From NCBI RefSeq assembly GCF_900176345.1, contig NZ_FWXU01000009.1, positions 124,001-188,000 on the forward strand: a stretch of DNA of 64,000 nucleotides, given 5' to 3'. This document shows, one piece after another, positions 32,294 through 41,292 of this stretch. Source of the stretch: Rhizobium sp. RU36D. Lineage in GTDB: Bacteria; Pseudomonadota; Alphaproteobacteria; Rhizobiales; Rhizobiaceae. The notes below the pieces were generated by a model. That model did not search any database, had not been told where the DNA came from, and saw only the letters and a program-made list of their open reading frames with translations. The translations under genes and the position numbers were made by a program. Every line of letters starts with the position of its first letter. Position 1 is the first letter of the stretch.

Positions 32294-35200
32294 TCACATG
32301 CCGTTGAGCTGGGCAAGCGTCTGCACCACGTCGTCCTCATTCAGTTCCAGCACACGCGCCGCCTCTGTGTAAACAAGCAGGCAGCCGATCCTCTTGTCCG
32401 GATAGAGAGGCTTGAGGATTTCCGAATAGATCGCCAATTGCGCGCGATGGGAAAAAGGAGCGTCAGGGACGGCAGAGGGCGCATGCCGGTTGGTCTTGTA
32501 GTCCAGGAGCAGCACGGCGTCATCGGTCACCACCATCCTGTCGATGCGACCTGAAACGGCCCGCGGTACCCCTCGCACGGCAATTGTTCCCATGACGGAG
32601 ACCTCAGCCTGCCCATGGGCGGAAAACGCCTGCCTCAAGGCGGGATGCTGCAGGATCGCCATGACAGAGGCGACCAGTTTCGCCCGCTCGCCCGCCGGCC
32701 AGAAGCGCGCGGCACGCTCGCTGAACCGCTCGGCCGCCGCTGCCCGTTCCTCTTCAGCAAAGCCGGGCAGGATCTGCAGCATGCGATGCACCAGGCGCCC
32801 CCTCTGCAAGGCGATGCCCGCACTCTCCTTGGCTCCGAACAGTGGCGACACAAGCGGCGCGTCTGCCGCTTCTTCGTCCAGGGCAATCCCGATGCCGGAT
32901 GGGCTCAAAGGTCGGGGCAGGGGCGGGGAGGGTGGCAGCGGAAGGCGAAGCGCATCCGGCAGGCGTTCGTCTATGCTCTCACGGCTTTGCTCCTCACGCC
33001 GGGGGAAGCGCAAATGCGATGCCGGCAGCCGCCAACTCAGCCCTTCCCATCCACCGTCAGGCCCGTCGAAATGCCGCTTCTCGCAACGGGATTCGTCGAG
33101 ACCGAGGGTAGACGCGACCATCTCGTGCCATATGCCGGTATTCACCCGCACGCCCCGGTAGCCGCAGACGACAAGCTTGTCGGCAGCGCGTGTCATCGCC
33201 ACGTAGAGCAGCCGCCGATACTCCTCCTCGGCCAGCGCCTTGTTGCGCTCACCATCCGCCTGGGTGAGTGAATTGCCGACTTCTCCCGTGGGTATCCAGA
33301 CGGGAACAGGCAGCCGGCTGCCCGGCGTCTCCATCATGCGAAACCGGGCGAGATGGCTTGAGTTGAAGGCAGCCGAGCCGCCGTCGACGACGAAGACGAT
33401 AGGTGCTTCCAGGCCTTTGGAGGCGTGCACCGTCATGATGCGCACCTCGTTGCGGGACTTGTCCTGCTCCCGCTTGACCTCGGGGGTCTCAAGTTCCAGG
33501 CCCGACACGAAGGCCTGCAAGGCCGGCAGGCCTGATGTTTCCGTGGCAAGGGCGTAGCTCAGGAATTCATCGAGAATATCGCTGACCTCGCTGCCGAGCC
33601 GGGCAAGGAAGGCGCGGCGCCCGCCATGTCCCGCCAGCACATGGGCGTAGAAATCATGCACCGAGAGGCGCTGCGAGAGCGCAATCATGACCTTTAGCCG
33701 CTCGACCACGGCCTGCCACTTGGCAATGCCTCCCTCAGCGAGCGCCTGGATCACGTGCCAGACGCTTTTGCCGGCGTCCCGGCCGGCAGAGGCTTCGAAC
33801 ACATCCGCTTCCGTCAGATCGAACAGCGGGCTTTTCAGAAGCGAGGCGAGTGAAAGATCATCCCCCGGCATCAGTGCGAACCGTCCAAGCGCCAGGAGAT
33901 CCTGGACAGCGATATGGCCGTTGAGGCGCAGGCGGTCGGCTCCGGCTACCGGTACATCACCGCGACGCTTGAGTTCACGGGTGAGGGCTGTAACGAAAGC
34001 ACCGCGCTTGCGCACCAGGACAAGGATATCGCCTGCCTCAATGGGCCGCTCCATGCCCTTTTCGATGATCGTGTCCCGACCGATCATGCCTGAAATCACA
34101 TGGGCGATGCGGCGGGCCAGCACGGCCGATGGTGCACTTTCCGGCGTCGAATCGAAAGGCGCCGTCCAGTCCTCCGAGGCCTCCACCACAGGCGGCACCA
34201 CCATATCCCACAGATCGACACTGCCGGGATGACCCGTTCGGCTCGACATATGCACAACGGCGTCGCGGGTCGCGCTAAGGCCGCGGGCATTCTCATCGAC
34301 CGAGAAGACCTGATCCACGGCGCTGAGAACGGCTGCGGTGGAGCGAAACGATAGTGGCAGCCGGACGGAGCTGAATTTCTGCCCGCCTTGCTCCACTTCC
34401 CGCCTCGTATCGGCTCCCTCCAGCGAGAAGCGCTCCGGCCGCGCACCCTGGAACGAATAGATCGACTGCTTTTCGTCGCCCACCGCAAAGAAGGTCCTGA
34501 GCCGCGTCTTCGCGCCTTCGCCGCTGAAGAAATCATCCCTGAGCGAGCGAATGACGGTCCACTGGATCGGGCTGGTATCCTGCGCCTCATCAACCAGGAT
34601 GTGGTCGATGCCCTGGTCGAGCTTGTAGTGGATCCAGGGACCGACGGCGCTTTTCGTCAGGAGATCGGCGGTACGGGCAATCAAATCCTCAAAATCCAGC
34701 TGGCTGCGGACTTTCTTCAGATCCTCGTAATCCTGGTCCAGCCGTTCGGCCAGCACGAGAGCGGCGCTGCTTGCCCGGTACATCTGGAAGACCCGCAGGC
34801 GATCGCGGCAGGCGACAACGTGATCGCGTGCCGCAGCGATGGCCTCGGGCAGCTCAGGCGCCAGCTTCAGCATGGCGGCCGTGCAGAAGGTCTTGTCGGC
34901 CTTGGGCTTGTCGCTTGCGGTGAGGAAGGCGCTCTCGATCAGCCGTAACCGTTCCAGCGCGTCCGTTGCCTGGGCCGCCGCTGCGAGATCCTCGGCTATG
35001 GCCTGGGCCTGAACGCCGCCCTTGGCCCTGGCGACCTCGATATAGCTTGTCAGCGCGGCGCCCGTCAGCCCCGGCAGCGGCCAGAAGCGTTCAAGCAGGG
35101 CCGCCTCGCTATCCTCCGGCTCGACGCCGAGCGCACGGCGAAGCGCTATGTCGGTGCCACCTGCATTGGCTGCCGCAGCGGTAAAGTCACGCACGGCGCG

Positions 35201-35842
35201 CCGGCTGGAGATGATCTCATTCAGTAGCTTGTCCAGGCCCCATTCGTCGGCGAGGTTCAACACTTCGCTGAAGGCATCGGCGAGGCTACTGTCCTTTTCG
35301 GCTGACGTTGCCGTCAGCAGCGCCCGGCGCGCATCTGCCAGCATGGTGGCTGCTGCCCGGTCGTCGAGCACCGAGAAGTGACCGGCAACATTGGCTTCCA
35401 GCGGAAACTGGTGGAGCAACGCCTCGCAAAAGGCGTGGATGGTCTGAATTTTCAGGCCGCCCGGCGTTTCCAGCGCCTTGGCAAACAGTCGCCGCGCCTC
35501 CGTCAGCGTCACGCGGCTCGGCTGCTTGCCATCGATAGCGGCGATCCGGTCTGAAAGCTCCTTGTCCGGCAGCACGGCCCATTCGGCCAGCCGGGCAAAC
35601 ACGCGGTTCGACATTTCCGAGGCCGCCGCCTTGGTATAGGTGAGGCACAGGATAGAGGACGGCCGCGCGCCCGAGAGAAGCAGGCGGATCACCCGCTGCG
35701 TCAACACATGCGTCTTGCCCGAACCGGCATTGGCCGAAACCCAGGCTGAGCGCTGCGGATCCGACGCCAGCGCCTGCTGCGAGCTGGTCCAGTCGATCCA
35801 GGCGACCGGATCCTGGCTTTGCGGAAGATCTGCCTCACTCAT
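32294..35842 (-). CDS. addA: Double-strand break repair helicase-nuclease AddA
   Basis: With AddB it resects broken DNA ends for RecA-dependent repair, the alphaproteobacterial counterpart of RecBCD. The 1182-residue protein has the UvrD-type helicase motifs: Walker A ANAGSGKT at residues 37-44, VDEAQDTSPIQW, FFAVGDEKQSIYSFQGA and RIMTVHASKGLEAPIVF. It ends with a RecB-family nuclease domain carrying LLLDYKT (D1114, K1116). The ATG at 35842 overlaps the addB stop by 8 nt; a start at 35902 would add a segment inside addB. Confidence 0.96.
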   Translation of the reverse strand: MSEADLPQSQDPVAWIDWTSSQQALASDPQRSAWVSANAGSGKTHVLTQRVIRLLLSGARPSSILCLTYTKAAASEMSNRVFARLAEWAVLPDKELSDRIAAIDGKQPSRVTLTEARRLFAKALETPGGLKIQTIHAFCEALLHQFPLEANVAGHFSVLDDRAAATMLADARRALLTATSAEKDSSLADAFSEVLNLADEWGLDKLLNEIISSRRAVRDFTAAAANAGGTDIALRRALGVEPEDSEAALLERFWPLPGLTGAALTSYIEVARAKGGVQAQAIAEDLAAAAQATDALERLRLIESAFLTASDKPKADKTFCTAAMLKLAPELPEAIAAARDHVVACRDRLRVFQMYRASSAALVLAERLDQDYEDLKKVRSQLDFEDLIARTADLLTKSAVGPWIHYKLDQGIDHILVDEAQDTSPIQWTVIRSLRDDFFSGEGAKTRLRTFFAVGDEKQSIYSFQGARPERFSLEGADTRREVEQGGQKFSSVRLPLSFRSTAAVLSAVDQVFSVDENARGLSATRDAVVHMSSRTGHPGSVDLWDMVVPPVVEASEDWTAPFDSTPESAPSAVLARRIAHVISGMIGRDTIIEKGMERPIEAGDILVLVRKRGAFVTALTRELKRRGDVPVAGADRLRLNGHIAVQDLLALGRFALMPGDDLSLASLLKSPLFDLTEADVFEASAGRDAGKSVWHVIQALAEGGIAKWQAVVERLKVMIALSQRLSVHDFYAHVLAGHGGRRAFLARLGSEVSDILDEFLSYALATETSGLPALQAFVSGLELETPEVKREQDKSRNEVRIMTVHASKGLEAPIVFVVDGGSAAFNSSHLARFRMMETPGSRLPVPVWIPTGEVGNSLTQADGERNKALAEEEYRRLLYVAMTRAADKLVVCGYRGVRVNTGIWHEMVASTLGLDESRCEKRHFDGPDGGWEGLSWRLPASHLRFPRREEQSRESIDERLPDALRLPLPPSPPLPRPLSPSGIGIALDEEAADAPLVSPLFGAKESAGIALQRGRLVHRMLQILPGFAEEERAAAAERFSERAARFWPAGERAKLVASVMAILQHPALRQAFSAHGQAEVSVMGTIAVRGVPRAVSGRIDRMVVTDDAVLLLDYKTNRHAPSAVPDAPFSHRAQLAIYSEILKPLYPDKRIGCLLVYTEAARVLELNEDDVVQTLAQLNGM

Positions 35843-38800
35843 CCCCGGGCGTCTCCCCTGCCTCGGCGGTCGACCATTCCGCCACCCGGGCCAGATGGTC
35901 ATATTCCCCGCTGAAATCGTTCTGCATGGCCGGTATCAGCCGCGACACGAACCCCTTCTCGCCGGATTGCAGCAAGCGCACGAGCTTCGTCAGTTGATCG
36001 ATCGACTCCACAGCAAGATCCACGGCTGACTTCTGCACCTTGGCGCGTTCGGAAAACTCGTTGTTGACGGTTTCCGCCTTGAACCGGCCGCCTGGCCGCA
36101 AGCGCACATAAACAAGGTTTTCCGGAGCAAGCGAGCCGGCGCCACGGAATGCGCCGCCCCTCAGCGCCGCAGCCTCCAGCGCCAGCTGCGGGTCCAGCAG
36201 GCTTCGGGCCTGGGACACGCTGGGGTTCGAACCGGTCTTGTAGTCGATCACGTCGGCATAGCCTGCTGCCTTGATATCGATCCGGTCGGCGATGCCGGTC
36301 AGGCGAATGCCCGCCTCGGCGATATCGAGACCCGCCGGCACCTCTGTCAGCGAGCGGATGATCGTCTGCCGCCTGGCCTTCTCCCAGGCCAGGAATGCGC
36401 GGCCAACCTCGGCAAAGCGCAGACGCCACACCACGTCGATATGCGGCGGCAAGCCCTCTTCATCAAACAACCCGTTGGCGATGGCGTTCATGATCGCGGC
36501 GGCTTGCGGAGCATCCGGAGGATGACCCTCGCGCACGAAGCGTTCGACGATACGGTGATAGAGAGTACCGCGTTCGGCGGTGCCGGGATCCCGATTGAAG
36601 GGATCGACCGGATCAAGCCGCAAGATGCGCCGCGCATAGATCGAATAGGGGTCGCGGCGCAGACGACCGACCTCGCTGAAGGAATAGCTCTTGGGCTGTA
36701 GATGCACCGGCGGCCGAGGTTCCGGTCGCTGCGCCGGCTTCTGGCTTTCCGCCTGGTCCAGTTGCTCGGCGAAATGCCGGTAGCGATCGCCGCGGTTCCT
36801 CAGGGCATTTGCAAACTCGGTGCCGCCCAGTGCCAGAAGCCGCTGCAGCCAGCGGGAAGCCACTGTCGGCGCTCCTCCCTGACGCAACGCGCGGGAATAG
36901 ATCAGCCGGCGCGTACCGTTTGCCATGGCAAAGTCATGGGCCTGCTGACCGATGCGCCGCTCCGGCGGCTCCAGACCGATTTCGGTCTTCATGATCCGCG
37001 ACAGGAAGGGGTTGTTGGCCGTCTGTCCGGGCCAGGACCCCTCGTTCAGGCCGCCCAGAATAATGGTGTCGACATGCTGCAGCCGCGCCTCCAGCGTACC
37101 GAAGATGAAGACTCGGGGATGGCGCAGCGCCTTCGGCTTGACCGCCGATCCCGCCATCAGCGCATCCATGATATCGACGAATTGTCCACCTGATGCCTCG
37201 ATATCGCCATCGGTCGCGATGATTTCGGTGAGCAGGCCGGCGAGCGTTTCGCCTGCCTCATTCCCCCAGAGTTCGGCGAGATTGCCTTTTTCATCGCCGC
37301 AGATCGCCTCGATCACCCGTCCCGTGCGTTCTGCCCAAACCCGCAAGGGCAGGGACTGGCGAAACCTGCCCTCCGGTTGCTGATGCAGCAGGCTGCCGGC
37401 CAAGGGTTCAATGGCGGCTGCGATCCGGTCGGCCAGGGCTGCCGCGGCTGGATAGGCCTGCGCGCCAAGATTGAGACGCCACTGGGGAGGATGCCGGTCC
37501 TGCGCATCCGCCGTCACGCGATGCTCCAGCAGCGGTCTCAGCTCGGCAATATCCACGCTTGCCACACCGCCGCGCAGGCAGAGGATTTCAAGCGCCTGGA
37601 CCGACTGGAAATAGGGTTCCGCCTCCATGCCGAACCGGCAAAGCGGGTGCTTGAGCAGCGACACGATCGCCACGGGATCACCTGGACGCAAGCTCGCTTC
37701 AAGGAGAAGCTTGAGAAGCGTGCCTTGTGGCGTTGCGTTGAAGGGCGTGCCGGCCGAATCGTCGGCTGTTATGCCGAAGCGGGCAAGCTCGGCTGCGACA
37801 CGCCGCGCAAGCGCACGGTCGGGGGTGATCAGAGCCGCGCGGCTCTCACCGTTTTCACCGGGCTCCTCCTCCAGTGCCAGTCGCAGGGCAATCGCGATGG
37901 CGGTTGCTTCCTCCCGCTCATTCGCCGCCTCAATCAGGCTGACATCCGCGAACGCGGCATGGAAACGCGGGTCGCCGAACCCCTCGCGCCACCCCGTCCA
38001 GCCATGGGTGGCCTCTGCCGGTGCCATGGCGCGCGAGAGAATTGCAGCCCGATCCGCCAGGGCACCATCTTCGTCACCCAGCGCGGCAATATCCTGCCGG
38101 CCAAGGCCGAGTTTCTTGAGCAGCCGGCTCATTCCATATTGCGGATGGGACCGTGTCGACGGATCCAGCAGCCGGTCGGCAAGGGGTTCCGGATCGACAA
38201 GACCCCAGTCCTGCTCGGGCATGGACAGATCAAGGCCGGGAAGAACGACCACCCCCTGGGGATGGCGGGCGATGGTCGAAATGAGATCGGCCGCTGCCGG
38301 AATTGAACCTGTGGAACCTGCAACGATGACAGGATGATCCGTTTCGCGGCTGGCGAGCCGTCGCGTTTCGGCGCCAAGCGCCGCATTTCTGTGGCGTGAC
38401 GGCGACGACCGGTTCAGCTCCTTCAGGCGCTCGGGCCAGAAGGCATTGGCGATCCGCAGGAATTCCAGCGTGAGTTGCCACCAGGAGGCAAAATCCCGCG
38501 CGTCCAGCTTGTCGAGATCGGCCCAATCCCGTTCCTCCGTCTCGACCGCGTCGATCAGCTCGATCAATGCGCGTGCGAGCCAGATCGCATCTGCCGGGCT
38601 TGCCGGTGCCACCAGCGGCGAATCGCTGTGAATGCTGCGCACGATCTCTGGCAGCTTGTTGCGCCAGGCCAGAATCAGCCGGGCCAGTTCGAGAAGCCTG
38701 ACGATATTGCTGACCGGCGGCGCGAGATCCAGCATTTCAGGCACATCGGCCTCGAAGAAATCGACATCGTCGTCGGTTTCCCCGAGGGGTTTGATGATCG

Positions 38801-39041
38801 GCAGGATCGCAGATCGTCCGCCAAGCAGGTCCGCGAATTCCGCGCGCAGCACGCGGGCCGAGCGGCGGGTCGGGACCAGGATGGTGACTTTGGCAAGCGA
38901 AAGCGGATCGGCCGGATCATATCGGTAGTCAGGGGTGAGGCGCCCGTCGAGCAGGGATTGCGCCAGCACGCGCAGGAAAGGCAGGCTCGGCGGAATGGTG
39001 AGGACGCGCGGCGACGTTCCTCTGTCTCCCGATGGGGTCAT
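35835..39041 (-). CDS. addB: Double-strand break repair protein AddB, alphaproteobacterial type
   Basis: Partner nuclease of AddA. The 1068-residue protein has the inactivated-helicase architecture (KVTILVPTRRSARVLRAEF near the N-terminus, VDTIILGGLNEGSWPGQT) and an intact RecB-type nuclease motif VIDYKTG (D933, K935). It lacks a Walker A motif at the N-terminus. The cysteine of the Bacillus iron-sulfur nuclease is replaced in FSEVGRLRRDPYSIYARR, and the C-terminal cysteine cluster is absent. It overlaps murU by 4 nt and addA by 8 nt. Confidence 0.93.
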   Translation of the reverse strand: MTPSGDRGTSPRVLTIPPSLPFLRVLAQSLLDGRLTPDYRYDPADPLSLAKVTILVPTRRSARVLRAEFADLLGGRSAILPIIKPLGETDDDVDFFEADVPEMLDLAPPVSNIVRLLELARLILAWRNKLPEIVRSIHSDSPLVAPASPADAIWLARALIELIDAVETEERDWADLDKLDARDFASWWQLTLEFLRIANAFWPERLKELNRSSPSRHRNAALGAETRRLASRETDHPVIVAGSTGSIPAAADLISTIARHPQGVVVLPGLDLSMPEQDWGLVDPEPLADRLLDPSTRSHPQYGMSRLLKKLGLGRQDIAALGDEDGALADRAAILSRAMAPAEATHGWTGWREGFGDPRFHAAFADVSLIEAANEREEATAIAIALRLALEEEPGENGESRAALITPDRALARRVAAELARFGITADDSAGTPFNATPQGTLLKLLLEASLRPGDPVAIVSLLKHPLCRFGMEAEPYFQSVQALEILCLRGGVASVDIAELRPLLEHRVTADAQDRHPPQWRLNLGAQAYPAAAALADRIAAAIEPLAGSLLHQQPEGRFRQSLPLRVWAERTGRVIEAICGDEKGNLAELWGNEAGETLAGLLTEIIATDGDIEASGGQFVDIMDALMAGSAVKPKALRHPRVFIFGTLEARLQHVDTIILGGLNEGSWPGQTANNPFLSRIMKTEIGLEPPERRIGQQAHDFAMANGTRRLIYSRALRQGGAPTVASRWLQRLLALGGTEFANALRNRGDRYRHFAEQLDQAESQKPAQRPEPRPPVHLQPKSYSFSEVGRLRRDPYSIYARRILRLDPVDPFNRDPGTAERGTLYHRIVERFVREGHPPDAPQAAAIMNAIANGLFDEEGLPPHIDVVWRLRFAEVGRAFLAWEKARRQTIIRSLTEVPAGLDIAEAGIRLTGIADRIDIKAAGYADVIDYKTGSNPSVSQARSLLDPQLALEAAALRGGAFRGAGSLAPENLVYVRLRPGGRFKAETVNNEFSERAKVQKSAVDLAVESIDQLTKLVRLLQSGEKGFVSRLIPAMQNDFSGEYDHLARVAEWSTAEAGETPGDE

Positions 39042-39766
39042 GGCCGCGCCAACCGGCTGACCACGGCCTCGGCAGGCGCGATGGCGTCCGGCGTGCCCAC
39101 AGTCAGCCAGTGGCCTTCAAGCGGCAATCCGTAAAGACGCCCTGCCGCGATCGCCCTGTCGAAATAGATATTCAGGTTGAAGGCATCCGCTGGCGCGTCA
39201 TCAAGCAGGGCCGAATGCAGCACGATCGCGCCTGCATAGATCACCGGTTCCGGATCGCCGTCGCGGTATCGCGCCAGTCGTCCGTCGGAACCAAGATTGA
39301 AATCGTTCTTCTCACCATGGCCAGTCGTCTGGTCCGGCCGGGCGCAGAGCAGGGCCATGTCCATGCGGGCAGGATCGAAGAAGCGCGCCAGCCGCGGCAG
39401 GTTTGCCTCCGCACCCGGCTTGTCACCCACCCAGAACAGGTCGGCATTCATGACATAGACGGGGCCACGCCCCAGCAGCTTCAGCCCCTTGGCCAGGCCG
39501 CCGCCGGAGTTCATCAGCGTCTCGCGTTCGTCGGATACGACGATGTCCAATCCGTCATAGCGAGCCAGATGGGCCTCCATCTGGTCGGCGAGGTGGTGGA
39601 CGTTCACCACGGCCTTGCGCACCCCGGCCTCGGCGAGAATATCCAAGGCATAGTCGATCAGCGGCTTGCCGCCGATCTTCACCAGGGGCTTAGGGATCGT
39701 TTCGGTGATCGGGCGCATGCGCGTGCCGAGGCCCGCGGCGAGCACCATGGCTTCTGTAATGGTCAT
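39038..39766 (-). CDS. murU: Sugar-1-phosphate nucleotidyltransferase, probable N-acetylmuramate-1-phosphate uridylyltransferase
   Basis: A 242-residue nucleotidyltransferase with the N-terminal signature MVLAAGLGTRMRP and KPLVKIGGKPLIDYAL, and the metal-binding aspartate in VYVMNADLFW. Its partner gene encodes an AmgK-type sugar kinase. In Pseudomonas and Caulobacter this pair converts recycled N-acetylmuramate to UDP-MurNAc, bypassing MurA and so tolerating fosfomycin. The MurU assignment rests on that pairing. The ATG at 39766 overlaps the preceding fusion gene by 4 nt. Confidence 0.85.
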   Translation of the reverse strand: MTITEAMVLAAGLGTRMRPITETIPKPLVKIGGKPLIDYALDILAEAGVRKAVVNVHHLADQMEAHLARYDGLDIVVSDERETLMNSGGGLAKGLKLLGRGPVYVMNADLFWVGDKPGAEANLPRLARFFDPARMDMALLCARPDQTTGHGEKNDFNLGSDGRLARYRDGDPEPVIYAGAIVLHSALLDDAPADAFNLNIYFDRAIAAGRLYGLPLEGHWLTVGTPDAIAPAEAVVSRLARP

Positions 39767-41292
39767 GGCCTTGAGCTGACTGATTCGGTGGCGCCGATTC
39801 CAACCTTTGCGCACCATTCCCGCAAGGGCAAAAGCGCCTCGTGCCGTAAGGCGGTGCTGAGATATCGCAGGGTGCGCGGCATGTGTTTCATATATCCGGG
39901 CTTGCCATCCCGTTTGGCAAGCCGCACCCAGATGCCCGTGAGCTTGCAGGCCCGCTGGGCGGCCATGATCGACCAGGCGCGAAGAAAGTTCTGTTCATCG
40001 AAACCGGGATCGCGGCGCCGCAAGCTCAGATAATCGTCCATCAACTTGTGCGCCAAATCGTCCGGTATATCGACCCGCGCATCCTGGACGATGGACGCGA
40101 GATCATAGGCCGAAGGACCGATCATGGCGTCCTGGAAGTCGATGAGGCCGATCCGCGCAAGTCCCTCGTGCTGCGGTCGCCATATGATGTTGGGCGAATG
40201 AAAATCTCGGAGCAACAGGGTTTTTTCAGAGGCTTCGAGCGCATCGATCAAGCCGTCCCAGACCGTGTTGTAGTCTGCCCGTTCAGCGTCGCTCGCAGCC
40301 GCGCCGCGCTGAGAGGGAAGGTACCAGTCCAGCAGCAGCGAGACTTCCGTCTTGATCGCCACGCGGTCGAAATCCGCGATATGGTGACGTCTTCCACCGC
40401 CGGCGTCGACGTCGCGCTCGAACCGTTGGCCATGTAACTCGGCAAGGCAGGCGATGCTGGCGCGGTAGCGCTCCTCGATAGGCTGGCCAGCTGATGTCAC
40501 GATCAACTCGCTTCCCAGGTCTTCGATCAGGAGCAGGCCGATATCGGCTTGTTCGGCAATGATATCCGGCGCGGCAAAACCATGGGCCTTCAACAGGCCG
40601 GCAATGGCGATGAAGGGCTCGACATTCTCCGCCAGATGCACCAGTTGCGGATAGGTCTTTCCGTCAGCGATGATGGGTCCCGGTGGTCGCGCCGGTGCAT
40701 CCATCAGGATCAGGCGGTCGCCGTCGGCGGGATAGATATATTCATAGGCGCGGCTTGAGGCATCCCCTGTCAAATGCCGGCGCCGGGCCTCGCCATATCC
40801 GTGGTCCGCCAGAAAGTGCCTGATGTCGAGGACACGCTGGATGCGTTGAAGTTTCTGTTGCGGACCGCTGATGCGCACGCGCCTGCCGGCACCCGTAAAG
40901 GCGAATGTCAGTGAAATCCTATTCCCTGGCAGATCGTCCAGCGCCCGCTCCGGCCATTCGATCAATGCAATGCCGTTTTCCAACGCGTCATCCAGGCCGA
41001 GTTCGGCCATTTCCGACGCATCACCGAGGCGATAGAGATCGAAATGCGCCACGGGCAGGCGCAGCGCATAGGATTGCACCAGCGTGAAGGTGGGGCTCGG
41101 CACTTCCAGGTCGTCGTCATCGGCCATCGCGCGCAGGAAGGCGCGGGCCAAGGTGGACTTGCCCGCACCGAGATCGCCATGCAGCGCCAGGCAATCGCCG
41201 GCTGACAGGGCCAAGGCCAGGTCTTCCCCCAGCCTCGCCGTCGCGCCTTCATCGGCAAGCTCAAGCTCAATGGACGATGAGTCCAGGCTCAT
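39763..41292 (-). CDS. TsaE-AmgK fusion: t6A ATPase plus cell-wall sugar kinase
   Basis: A 509-residue two-domain protein. Residues 1 to about 150 are TsaE, the ATPase needed for threonylcarbamoyl-adenosine-37 of tRNA, with Walker A GDLGAGKST (39-47) and SPTFTLVQSY. Residues from about 165 to the end are an aminoglycoside-phosphotransferase-type kinase (COG3178, AmgK-like) with LLIEDLGSELI, a catalytic loop LLRDFHSPNIIWRP and a metal site GLIDFQDAMIGPSAYDLAS. AmgK phosphorylates the anomeric hydroxyl of MurNAc and GlcNAc. It overlaps divL and murU by 4 nt each. Confidence 0.9.
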   Translation of the reverse strand: MSLDSSSIELELADEGATARLGEDLALALSAGDCLALHGDLGAGKSTLARAFLRAMADDDDLEVPSPTFTLVQSYALRLPVAHFDLYRLGDASEMAELGLDDALENGIALIEWPERALDDLPGNRISLTFAFTGAGRRVRISGPQQKLQRIQRVLDIRHFLADHGYGEARRRHLTGDASSRAYEYIYPADGDRLILMDAPARPPGPIIADGKTYPQLVHLAENVEPFIAIAGLLKAHGFAAPDIIAEQADIGLLLIEDLGSELIVTSAGQPIEERYRASIACLAELHGQRFERDVDAGGGRRHHIADFDRVAIKTEVSLLLDWYLPSQRGAAASDAERADYNTVWDGLIDALEASEKTLLLRDFHSPNIIWRPQHEGLARIGLIDFQDAMIGPSAYDLASIVQDARVDIPDDLAHKLMDDYLSLRRRDPGFDEQNFLRAWSIMAAQRACKLTGIWVRLAKRDGKPGYMKHMPRTLRYLSTALRHEALLPLREWCAKVGIGATESVSSRP

